Source: Lachnospiraceae bacterium (GTDB taxonomy: Bacteria > Bacillota > Clostridia > Lachnospirales > Lachnospiraceae). Taken from it: a stretch of 51,124 nucleotides of DNA. The position numbers and the translations under genes are program-made. A model generated the notes under the pieces. The model did no database searches. It was not told the origin of the DNA and was given only the letters and a program-made list of their open reading frames with translations. Shown here piece after piece: positions 40,954 to 47,347 of the stretch; positions within the stretch are counted from its first letter, which is position 1; each line of letters begins with the position of its first letter. The stretch covers positions 1 to 51,124 of the forward strand of contig JAGHER010000117.1 in the NCBI GenBank assembly GCA_017889125.1. Reading direction: 5' to 3'.

Positions 40954-41907
40954 TTACGAATGATTTACCGCATCGATGGCCTGGATCATTTTCATGATTT
41001 TGGTATCGCGGTTTTTGTGAGCATTGGCAATGTCCTCATACTTGTAGAAGCCCTCGCCGGATTTCACGCCCAGAAGCCCTTTCTCCGTTTTCTCCCGGAG
41101 GATGGAGGGGCATTCCTTGTCGGAGCAGAGTACCGGCGGCAGCAGGGTGGCCAGCCGTTCGTAGATATCCAGACCGGCAAAATCGCTGAGGGCAAATGGG
41201 CCTTCAAAGGTATAGCGGGGGCCGAAGGTGGACACGATGGCCTTGTCGATATCCTCGGGAGTAGCCCAGCCATTTCCGGCAATGTAGGAGGCCTCGCGGA
41301 ATACGGCCAGGGTGATGCGGTTCAGAATAAAGCCGGGAATAGCCTTATTGATGACGGCAGTCTTTTTGCCGCAGGATTCTAAAAGCTCCTTGGCCACGGC
41401 AACCGTATCATCAGAGGTTTGCGGCCCGCGGACGATTTCCACCAGGGGCATCACATAGGCCGGATTGAAAAAGTGGGTGATAATCAGCCGCTCCGGATGG
41501 CTGATCTCCAGGAAATCATAGATGTTCATTGTGGAGGTGTCGCTGGAAAAAATCACATCCTCATCACAGATCTCGTCGATCTGGGCGAAAATCTGCTTTT
41601 TGATTTCTTCTTTTTCTGCAACATTCTCGATAATAAAATCCGCATGCTCGACCGCTGCCTTCAGGTCGCTGGAGCCGTGGATATTTGCCATGATGGAAGG
41701 GATGGACTGCTCGTCAATCTGATTGATGGACACGAGGGTCTGCAGATTGTTTTTAATCTGAACCAGAGCCTTCTCTAAGTTGGCGTAGGTTCGGTTGTAC
41801 AGATTAACCTTATGCCCGTTCATGGCAAAAAATTGTGCGACGCAGAGTCCCATTGTACCGGCGCCTAATACAGCGATTTCAAAGTCTTTGATTGATGCTT
41901 TTCTCAT
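40954..41907 (-). CDS. 3-hydroxyacyl-CoA dehydrogenase
   Basis: A 317-residue NAD-dependent enzyme. I place the start at 41907 (MRKASIKDF), preceded by AAGGAGAGG; a frame reaching 41958 would run into the sigma-54 promoter. AVLGAGTMGLCVAQFFAMNG is the NAD site, FSSDTSTMNIYDF and THFFNPAYVMPLVEIV include the catalytic His, and GFILNRI begins the helical C-terminal domain. It oxidises 3-hydroxyacyl-CoA to the ketoacyl-CoA, the step that would follow the MaoC hydratase. It is the first gene of a minus-strand unit driven by the -24/-12 element at 41954-41969. Confidence 0.93.
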   Translation of the reverse strand: MRKASIKDFEIAVLGAGTMGLCVAQFFAMNGHKVNLYNRTYANLEKALVQIKNNLQTLVSINQIDEQSIPSIMANIHGSSDLKAAVEHADFIIENVAEKEEIKKQIFAQIDEICDEDVIFSSDTSTMNIYDFLEISHPERLIITHFFNPAYVMPLVEIVRGPQTSDDTVAVAKELLESCGKKTAVINKAIPGFILNRITLAVFREASYIAGNGWATPEDIDKAIVSTFGPRYTFEGPFALSDFAGLDIYERLATLLPPVLCSDKECPSILREKTEKGLLGVKSGEGFYKYEDIANAHKNRDTKIMKMIQAIDAVNHS

Positions 41908-41953
41908 GGTATCCTCTCCTTGTGGTTTAATTTGTTTTCTATCTTGATTATGT

Positions 41954-41969
41954 AGCAAGATTTGTGCCA
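41954..41969 (-). promoter_or_regulatory. Sigma-54 -24/-12 promoter of the dehydrogenase-metallohydrolase operon
   Basis: On the minus strand TGGCACAAATCTTGCT matches the consensus at every defined base. Eight of its last nine bases context (AAATCTTGCT) are identical to the promoter at 22499. Transcription would begin near 41942, 35 bases before the ATG. Confidence 0.85.
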
Positions 41970-41997
41970 GATTTCCATCGGGACTGTATTGGACTTA

Positions 41998-42085
41998 TAC
42001 CAGAACTGCGATAGATTTATATCAGGGTTGCGTTAGAGTTGTACCAAAGCTGCGCCGGATTTCTGCCAGAGCGATGTCCGTATTG
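41998..42085. repeat. Four 22-bp direct repeats upstream of the sigma-54 promoter
   Basis: Units begin at 41998, 42020, 42042 and 42064, sharing T-R-Y-CAGA/AA then G-C-G and a GATTT-like end; a partial unit begins at 41965 and another at 42086. The unit length is about two helical turns. They lie 30-120 bases upstream of the minus-strand -24/-12 element, where activator sites are expected; the embedded TGTACCA resembles the TGTGCCA motif. The AraC protein encoded at 42249 is an alternative binder. The gap 41970-42248 holds no other gene. Confidence 0.65.
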
Positions 42086-42162
42086 TACCTAATTAGTGGA
42101 TGCAGAAACAAAACAACGGCAGAAACAACGCAGAAACAGCCCCGGCATGGAGGAAGGAATCG

Positions 42163-42191
42163 TTGCATTCCCCTGCGGATTATACTAAAAT
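42163..42191 (+). promoter_or_regulatory. Promoter of the second AraC-type gene
   Basis: TTGCAT, 17 bases, TAAAAT, 57 bases before the start at 42249. Confidence 0.55.
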
Positions 42192-42248
42192 GACATTGGG
42201 CCCTAGTATCCGAAAACAGGGATACCACAGGGCGGAAGGAGCGGCTGC

Positions 42249-43142
42249 ATGACCAAAGAGATTTTTGATGATTATATCTGGACAAAGGAAAATAAGACCC
42301 TCACCCGCGCGGAGCACGGGATCCCGGGGCTGGGGAATTTTACCCACAAGAATACCTCCGGCTCCACGCCGCCGTCGCCCCTCCATTACCACACCAATAT
42401 TCTGGAGATCCACTGCATGGTCAAGGGCCAGCGCACCTCGGTGATTGAGCATAACGGGCGGGTCAATACCTATACCTTTGCGGGGAATACGGCCTTTCTC
42501 ACCTTTCCTTTTGAGATACACGGAAATGGCGACCAGGTGCAGCTGCCCTGCGAATTTTACGGCTTTCAGATCGACCTTTCGGATCCGGGAGATCTTCTGG
42601 GGCTGAGCCGGGAGTACAGCAGTGCACTGGCCAGGCTTCTTTTGAATCAGAAGAACCGGCAGCTGCGGCTGAATGCCAGCCATTTGAATTATCTGCGCAC
42701 GGCGTTTAACTTTATCTCCTCCAGGGAGACGGGGAATATCCGGGTAGGCGTCCAGTTTCTCACCTGCTTTTTGTACAGCCTCCAGTATCTCCAGCCAGCC
42801 ATTCAGGAGGTGACTACCACGGTGGACGAGCCTATTCACCGGTCGATTATGTACCTGAATGCCCACCTGGCGGAGCCGCTGCAGATTCAGGATCTGGCCG
42901 AGACGGCCGGGTATTCCCTTTCCTATTACAAGCAGAAATTCAAGCAGGAGATGGGCATCACGCCCTCGGAGTACATCATGCTGCAGAAGATGGAGCATGC
43001 CAAGAAGATCCTCACGGAGACCGATACCAGCATAACAGAGATTGCCTTTTCCCTGGGATTTTCCTCCAGCAATTATTTTTGCGCGGTGTTTAAAAAGTTT
43101 ATGGACTGCACGCCCAAGGATTACCGGAGGAAGTACCGGTAG
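42249..43142 (+). CDS. AraC family transcriptional regulator
   Basis: A 297-residue regulator with a cupin-like N-terminal domain (LHYHTNILEIHCMVKGQRTS, then FLTFPFEIHGNGDQ). The C-terminal double helix-turn-helix is LQIQDLAETAGYSLSYYKQK followed by ITEIAFSLGFSSSNYFCAVF and the end motif CTPKDYRRKY. GGAAGGAGC precedes the start. It is divergent from the sigma-54-controlled dehydrogenase operon and upstream of a flavodoxin gene, so it could regulate either; the 22-bp repeats at 41998 could also be its sites. The ligand is unknown. Confidence 0.92.
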   Translation: MTKEIFDDYIWTKENKTLTRAEHGIPGLGNFTHKNTSGSTPPSPLHYHTNILEIHCMVKGQRTSVIEHNGRVNTYTFAGNTAFLTFPFEIHGNGDQVQLPCEFYGFQIDLSDPGDLLGLSREYSSALARLLLNQKNRQLRLNASHLNYLRTAFNFISSRETGNIRVGVQFLTCFLYSLQYLQPAIQEVTTTVDEPIHRSIMYLNAHLAEPLQIQDLAETAGYSLSYYKQKFKQEMGITPSEYIMLQKMEHAKKILTETDTSITEIAFSLGFSSSNYFCAVFKKFMDCTPKDYRRKYR

Positions 43143-43146
43143 GGAT

Positions 43147-43246
43147 GTCGACAGGAAAAGCGGAGGAAGCAGCATTGGCAGGGGAAGCGGAGAAAGTATT
43201 ATTGACAGGGGAACCGGCAGAAGTATCATTGATAGGAGAACAGAAG
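43147..43246. repeat. 27-bp tandem repeat, nearly four copies, ending in a ribosome site
   Basis: Units start at 43147, 43174, 43201 and 43228 (the last is partial), of the type ATTGxCAGGGGAAxCGG then AGAAGTATx. Read in frame they give nine-residue units (AGEAEKVLL, TGEPAEVSL). The last copy supplies the TAGGAGA just before the flavodoxin ATG. Confidence 0.85.
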
Positions 43247-43813
43247 ATGAAAAATTATGCAATTGTCTACAGCAGCAGCACAGGAAACACCCGCCAGCTT
43301 GCAGAGGCGGTAAAAGCAGGACTGGAGAAAGCCTGCTCAGATAAGACGCCAGAGCAGGGGCAGGCAGTATTGGAAATGGGAAAATGCCTGTATTTTGGCG
43401 AGGCCGGGGAGGAGGCTGCCCGCAGGGCGCAGGAGGCAGAGGTTGTCTTTGCCGGATTCTGGACGGACAAGGGCACCTGTCATGAGCAGATGGCGGACTT
43501 CCTGAAAACCCTTAGAGGAAAGCAGGTCTTTCTCTTCGGCACGGCCGGGTTTGGAGAGAGTGAGGCGTATTTTTCCCAAATCCTTTCCCGGGTAAAGGAA
43601 AATCTGGACAGTTCAAATACCTGCGGCGGCTCCTGGATGTGCCAAGGCAGGATGCCCCAGGCGGTGCGCCGCCGCTACGAGGCCATGCTGGAGACAGAGC
43701 CTCAGCGGGCCCAGATGCTGATTCAGAATTTCGACAACGCCCTGTCCCACCCGGATGAACAGGATCAGGAGAAGCTTTTGCAGACAGTTATTGATTATTT
43801 CTCCAGGATATAA
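43247..43813 (+). CDS. Flavodoxin-like protein (BilS-type)
   Basis: A 188-residue flavodoxin. I choose 43247 (TAGGAGA seven bases upstream) as start; an in-frame ATG at 43145 would add 34 residues encoded by the 27-bp repeat and lacks a good ribosome site. YAIVYSSSTGNTRQLAEAVK is the FMN phosphate loop; FAGFWTDKGTCHEQMADFLK and FLFGTAGFGESEAYFSQIL complete the FMN site. The sequence style matches the flavodoxin family that accompanies bilirubin reductase in gut Clostridia (BilS), but no bilirubin reductase is recognised here. It could supply electrons to the Fe-S flavoprotein at 37947, though this is speculative. Confidence 0.8.
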   Translation: MKNYAIVYSSSTGNTRQLAEAVKAGLEKACSDKTPEQGQAVLEMGKCLYFGEAGEEAARRAQEAEVVFAGFWTDKGTCHEQMADFLKTLRGKQVFLFGTAGFGESEAYFSQILSRVKENLDSSNTCGGSWMCQGRMPQAVRRRYEAMLETEPQRAQMLIQNFDNALSHPDEQDQEKLLQTVIDYFSRI

Positions 43814-43857
43814 TAGAATGGTAAGGAAAATCTTGAAGAAAGGAAGAAACACATAGA

Positions 43858-44679
43858 ATGAATAACTGGTTAGAAAGCCTGAAGGTGATCCTGAAAGGCG
43901 CCTGGATCGGCGGCACCATGATGATCCCTGGCGTCAGCGGCGGCACCATGGCCATTATCATGGGAATTTATGACCATCTGCTGAATGCGGTAAATTCCCT
44001 TCTCACCAACAAGGAGAAACGGGTGGAGAGCCTGCTTTTCCTGATTAAGTTCTGCATCGGCGGAGGCGTGGGCATCCTTCTGGTGGCAAAGCCCTTCTCC
44101 CTGCTGCTGGAGCTTTTCCCCATGCCGGTCACCTGGTTTTTCCTGGGAGCGGTAGCTGGAGGTATCCCGATGATTTATCAGAAGTCCGGCCAGCGCCTCC
44201 TCTCCTTTAAGGGAATTGCCTACGTGGTAGCGGGCATGGCGGCCCTTTTTGCCTTCACCCTTGGCCAGAACTGGCTGACGGCTTCCGGCGGCGGACAGAT
44301 CAGCGGCTTTGCCGGACTGTTTATCGCCGGTGTGATTTCCTCCGTGGCTTTAATCCTTCCCGGCATCAGCGTGTCCTATTTCCTGCTGATTTTGGGGCTG
44401 TATGAGCCGATTCTCACGGCCATCCAGACGCTGGATATCCTGTATCTGCTGCCCCTGGGACTGGGCGTGGTGGTCGGCATCTTTGCCACCTCCGGCATTC
44501 TGGAGGCATGGATGAAGCGGTTCCCGGCCTGTTCCTACCTGATGATTCTTGGGTTTGTGCTGGTGTCCTTAGGGGAGATTAATCCGGGACTTCCCACGGG
44601 AATCGATATTCCCATCTGTATCGTTACCTGTCTGGCAGGCTTTGCTTTCCTTTACTGGATGTCGACGAAGGAAGATTAG
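43858..44679 (+). CDS. DUF368 membrane protein (PopT-like undecaprenyl-phosphate translocase)
   Basis: A 273-residue protein with about eight hydrophobic segments. The signature WIGGTMMIPGVSGGTMAIIM near residue 15 and the later symmetrical VALILPGISVSYFLLILGLY are the two inverted-repeat motifs of the DUF368 family. Members have been shown to recycle undecaprenyl phosphate across the membrane. The gene stands alone between a flavodoxin and a terminator. AAAGGAAG precedes the start. Confidence 0.9.
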   Translation: MNNWLESLKVILKGAWIGGTMMIPGVSGGTMAIIMGIYDHLLNAVNSLLTNKEKRVESLLFLIKFCIGGGVGILLVAKPFSLLLELFPMPVTWFFLGAVAGGIPMIYQKSGQRLLSFKGIAYVVAGMAALFAFTLGQNWLTASGGGQISGFAGLFIAGVISSVALILPGISVSYFLLILGLYEPILTAIQTLDILYLLPLGLGVVVGIFATSGILEAWMKRFPACSYLMILGFVLVSLGEINPGLPTGIDIPICIVTCLAGFAFLYWMSTKED

Positions 44680-44693
44680 GAGAAAGAAAAATA

Positions 44694-44739
44694 AGCGGAA
44701 GATGTTGGCCTTATTAACGGCGGCATCTTCCGCTTTTTC
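44694..44739. terminator. Terminator after DUF368 gene
   Basis: AGCGGAAGATG / CATCTTCCGCT with TTTTTCTTTT following. It also lies directly after the end of the convergent AbiF-type gene. Confidence 0.8.
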
Positions 44740-44741
44740 TT

Positions 44742-45686
44742 TTAAAGGGTTAGTCGGCAACGGGAAATGCTTTTCCAATTTGCAGGAAACCCCATATGCT
44801 CTAAGAGTTCAGCTTCTGTAATCTGTATCAGCTTTTTGTTGACTTTTCCAATTTCAACGGTCAGTTTCCTTTTAAATGAATAGAAATCTTCTTTTGGCAG
44901 AAGATAGCGGAACGCAATCACAACGGCAAATAAATCATTTTTTCCATATATATACTGAATACCGTTTTTAGGAATAGACAGATTTTGGTGTAATGGAAGG
45001 TCGGAGATATTATCTATTGTCCGGTAGGTAAACAACCTTTCTCCGTGAGCGCATACATTTCTGAATTTTGTCAATACAGACAAAAATTGTTCTAGCTGAC
45101 GCTGGTTGATAATTCCAAAATCTTTGCAAATCTTTGAACGCAGAGATTGTGGAAAGACTTTGTACATCTTTGATAAATTTCCAAACGTCAATATATTGAT
45201 CAGTACCCATAAAGGGATATTGCCGTAAGTAGTCCGGTAATAGTTGATATAAACATAGTCAGTGGTTGTGACTGCTCTTTGTAAAGTGGCCAGCAGGCGT
45301 ATAATAATCTTTTGATTCTGGCGGCTGTTGTTGTAATTATGACGATCCAGATAAGCCGTCTGTGATTCGCCATATTTCTCTGAAAAATAATAGGACATGA
45401 GGGAACGTAAATGGCGTTCAATCTGAAGCAGGTATTTGAAGAAAAGTTCCCGTAGTTCAGAATCAAAATCATAAAGAGCTACGATTTCATCAAACGTAGT
45501 TCCGTCTTTATATTTTTTTGTCAGCGGTATCCGAAATAAGTGTTTGTAACCGCCGAATAAAGGAAAGTATCCAATTCTTTTTAAAACTTCTTCTGCAGAT
45601 TGAGGGTCGGATATGACAAGATGCTTCTCATTTGTCAGAAGGTCAATCTGATCAGAAAAGGTACTAAAAGTTTTTTGAGATGCCAT
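44742..45686 (-). CDS. abiF: AbiF-type abortive infection protein (Abi_2 family, HEPN)
   Basis: A 314-residue protein starting at 45686 with AAGGAG upstream; a longer frame reaching 45806 runs through the RNA hairpins and is not credible. DQIDLLTNEKHLVISDPQSA is the typical Abi_2 N-terminus, LLQIERHLRSLMSYYF follows, and FRNVCAHGERLF (Arg209-x4-His214) is the HEPN ribonuclease motif. The gene is much richer in A/T than its neighbours, suggesting transfer. Members block phage growth, and homologues are reported to be held inactive by an RNA encoded just upstream; two hairpins occupy exactly that place here (45708-45771). AbiF proteins have been proposed as relatives of Cas13. Confidence 0.87.
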   Translation of the reverse strand: MASQKTFSTFSDQIDLLTNEKHLVISDPQSAEEVLKRIGYFPLFGGYKHLFRIPLTKKYKDGTTFDEIVALYDFDSELRELFFKYLLQIERHLRSLMSYYFSEKYGESQTAYLDRHNYNNSRQNQKIIIRLLATLQRAVTTTDYVYINYYRTTYGNIPLWVLINILTFGNLSKMYKVFPQSLRSKICKDFGIINQRQLEQFLSVLTKFRNVCAHGERLFTYRTIDNISDLPLHQNLSIPKNGIQYIYGKNDLFAVVIAFRYLLPKEDFYSFKRKLTVEIGKVNKKLIQITEAELLEHMGFPANWKSISRCRLTL

Positions 45687-45707
45687 TTTGTTCTCCTTAA
45701 AATAAAA

Positions 45708-45771
45708 GAGGGAGAGACCCGCAGGTTCTCCCCCGGTCACGGGCTTCGCAAGTTTCCGTAACACGATCACT
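45708..45771 (-). ncRNA. Probable abiF-associated structured RNA
   Basis: Transcribed on the minus strand from the promoter at 45778-45806. It has two adjacent hairpins: 45762-45736 (GTTACGG pairs with CCGTGAC, loop AAACTTGCGAAGC) and 45733-45710 (GGGAGAACC pairs with GGGTCTCTCCC, loop TGC). It lies directly before the AbiF-type gene. The position, compact two-hairpin form and sequence agree with my recollection of the abiF RNA motif; the match was not tested with a covariance model. Confidence 0.7.
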
Positions 45772-45777
45772 GAACTA

Positions 45778-45806
45778 AATATAGCAAAGCTGACACAAAA
45801 AGTCAA
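45778..45806 (-). promoter_or_regulatory. Promoter for the abiF RNA and gene
   Basis: On the minus strand TTGACT (45806-45801), 17 bases, TATATT (45783-45778). The start point would be about 45771, at the edge of the first hairpin. Confidence 0.7.
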
Positions 45807-45921
45807 TCCTGCAATTTAGCTCTATGTTAGTATATGCATACCAGACGCAAAGAATGTAAATGGATATTATTTATTTCGTGCTTTTATCTCCCTAAAATTT
45901 ACCCGGTGGGTCTCATCCAAA

Positions 45922-45950
45922 TTGCGCAAACCGTCCTTTGGTGGTAAAAT
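45922..45950 (+). promoter_or_regulatory. Promoter of the ion-channel gene
   Basis: TTGCGC, 17 bases, TAAAAT. A start near 45957 excludes the upstream ATG at 45938 and supports the GTG at 46004. Confidence 0.5.
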
Positions 45951-46003
45951 GGTTGCAGCGAAAAAAATGCGCCGTAAATCATGCCATTGGAGGAATACAG
46001 GCC

Positions 46004-47197
46004 GTGAAAACTTCTGCAAAGCAGCGGATATTTGGAATTATTCAGATCGGTAAGGATCAGGATCACATCAGCACCACCTTTGACTTCTTTATTTCACTTG
46101 TTATTTTCCTGAATCTGTTTGTTACCCTTTTTGAAACCTTTGACCAGGCGGAGCCTTACATGGGGGTGCTGAAGGCCATCGAGCTGGTGACCATGGTGAT
46201 CTTTGCTCTGGAATACGGCATCCGCCTGTGGACGGCAGAATACCTTTATCCGGAGAAAAGTCCCATGAAGGCCAGGCTGTCTTTTGTGCTGTCCTTTTAT
46301 GGAATTATTGATCTGATGTCTTTTCTCCCTTACTTTTTGCCGGTAGTCTTTCCGTTGGGAATCGTCACCTTCCGCATGTTCCGGGTGGTGCGCATCTTCC
46401 GGCTGTTCCGGATCAATGCCTATTACGATGCCTTCAACGTGATCACCAACGTCCTGAAGGAGAAGAAGGATCAGATCTTTTCCTCGGTATGCATCCTTCT
46501 GATTTTGATTGTGGCCTCCTCCCTGGCTATGTACAGCCTGGAGCATGAGGTGCAGCCGGAAAAATTCCAGAATGCCTTCTCAGGGATCTGGTGGGCGGTC
46601 TCCACCCTGCTGACGGTGGGCTACGGGGACATTTACCCGGTGACCAACGGCGGGCAGTTTGTGGCCATTATCATTGCCTTCCTGGGGGTAGGCACGGTGG
46701 CTATTCCCACCGGTATCATTTCCGCAGGTTTTGTGGAGCAGTACACCCGGTTAAAGACCATGGCGGATTATTCCGATGAGATGAATATCCGCTTTATTAC
46801 CCTGGCAGTGGACGAGGGCCATCCCTGGGAGGAGAAGCAGGTGAAGGATCTAATGCTTCCTCCGGGGATGATCCTGGCGGTAATTAACCGGGGGAAAAAG
46901 ACCATCGTCCCCAGAGGAAATGTAAAGCTTCTTGCCGGGGACAGGCTGGTCTTCGGCGCGGAAGGGTGCAGGGAGGAGGCGGGCATTGCCTTAAAGGAGC
47001 TTCACCTGCGGCCGCAGCATCCCTGGGTGGGCACGGCTATCCGGGATCTGGACATTTCCCGTCAGTCGCTGATTGTCATGGTAAACCGGGAAAAAAAGAT
47101 CATCATCCCCAATGGCTCGCTGGTTCTTCTGGCCGGGGACGAGGTGATTATGTACACCAGGAGAGAGTCCCGGGACAGCGCAGCCAGTGAAGGATAA
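46004..47197 (+). CDS. Voltage-gated potassium-channel-like protein with two TrkA-C domains
   Basis: A 397-residue membrane protein. I choose the GTG at 46004 (GGAGG ten bases upstream). Residues 25-240 hold six membrane segments, with a Kv-type S4 helix bearing Arg at every third position (FRMFRVVRIFRLFR) and the selectivity filter TVGYGD at about 204-209. The cytoplasmic tail carries two RCK-C/TrkA-C-like domains (LPPGMILAVINRGKKTIVPR ... LLAGDRLVFG; and DISRQSLIVMVNREKKIIIP ... LLAGDEVIMY), ligand-binding modules often specific for c-di-AMP. It is probably a potassium channel gated by voltage and a nucleotide ligand. TrkA-C domains on a six-helix channel are less usual than RCK-N plus RCK-C. 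Confidence 0.88.
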   Translation: MKTSAKQRIFGIIQIGKDQDHISTTFDFFISLVIFLNLFVTLFETFDQAEPYMGVLKAIELVTMVIFALEYGIRLWTAEYLYPEKSPMKARLSFVLSFYGIIDLMSFLPYFLPVVFPLGIVTFRMFRVVRIFRLFRINAYYDAFNVITNVLKEKKDQIFSSVCILLILIVASSLAMYSLEHEVQPEKFQNAFSGIWWAVSTLLTVGYGDIYPVTNGGQFVAIIIAFLGVGTVAIPTGIISAGFVEQYTRLKTMADYSDEMNIRFITLAVDEGHPWEEKQVKDLMLPPGMILAVINRGKKTIVPRGNVKLLAGDRLVFGAEGCREEAGIALKELHLRPQHPWVGTAIRDLDISRQSLIVMVNREKKIIIPNGSLVLLAGDEVIMYTRRESRDSAASEG

Positions 47198-47203
47198 ATT
47201 TTA

Positions 47204-47318
47204 TGTAAGTACTTACAATTTTTTCGCAAAAGCTATTGATTTTATCATCCGGATGTAGTATAGTATCCGTAGAAATTAAAAGCGCCCAGAAGTATTGGGA
47301 GAAATGTAAGGGCTTACA
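47204..47318. promoter_or_regulatory. Promoter flanked by two TGTAAG-N2-CTTACA operators
   Basis: Operators TGTAAGTACTTACA (47204-47217, perfect dyad) and TGTAAGGGCTTACA (47305-47318) have centres 101 bases apart. Between them lies TTGATT (47236-47241), 17 bases, TATAGT (47259-47264). Sites on both sides of a promoter suggest repression by looping. The regulator, of GntR or LacI type, is not encoded in the window. Confidence 0.7.
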
Positions 47319-47347
47319 AAACCAAATCAAAATGGAGGTAGCGAAGG

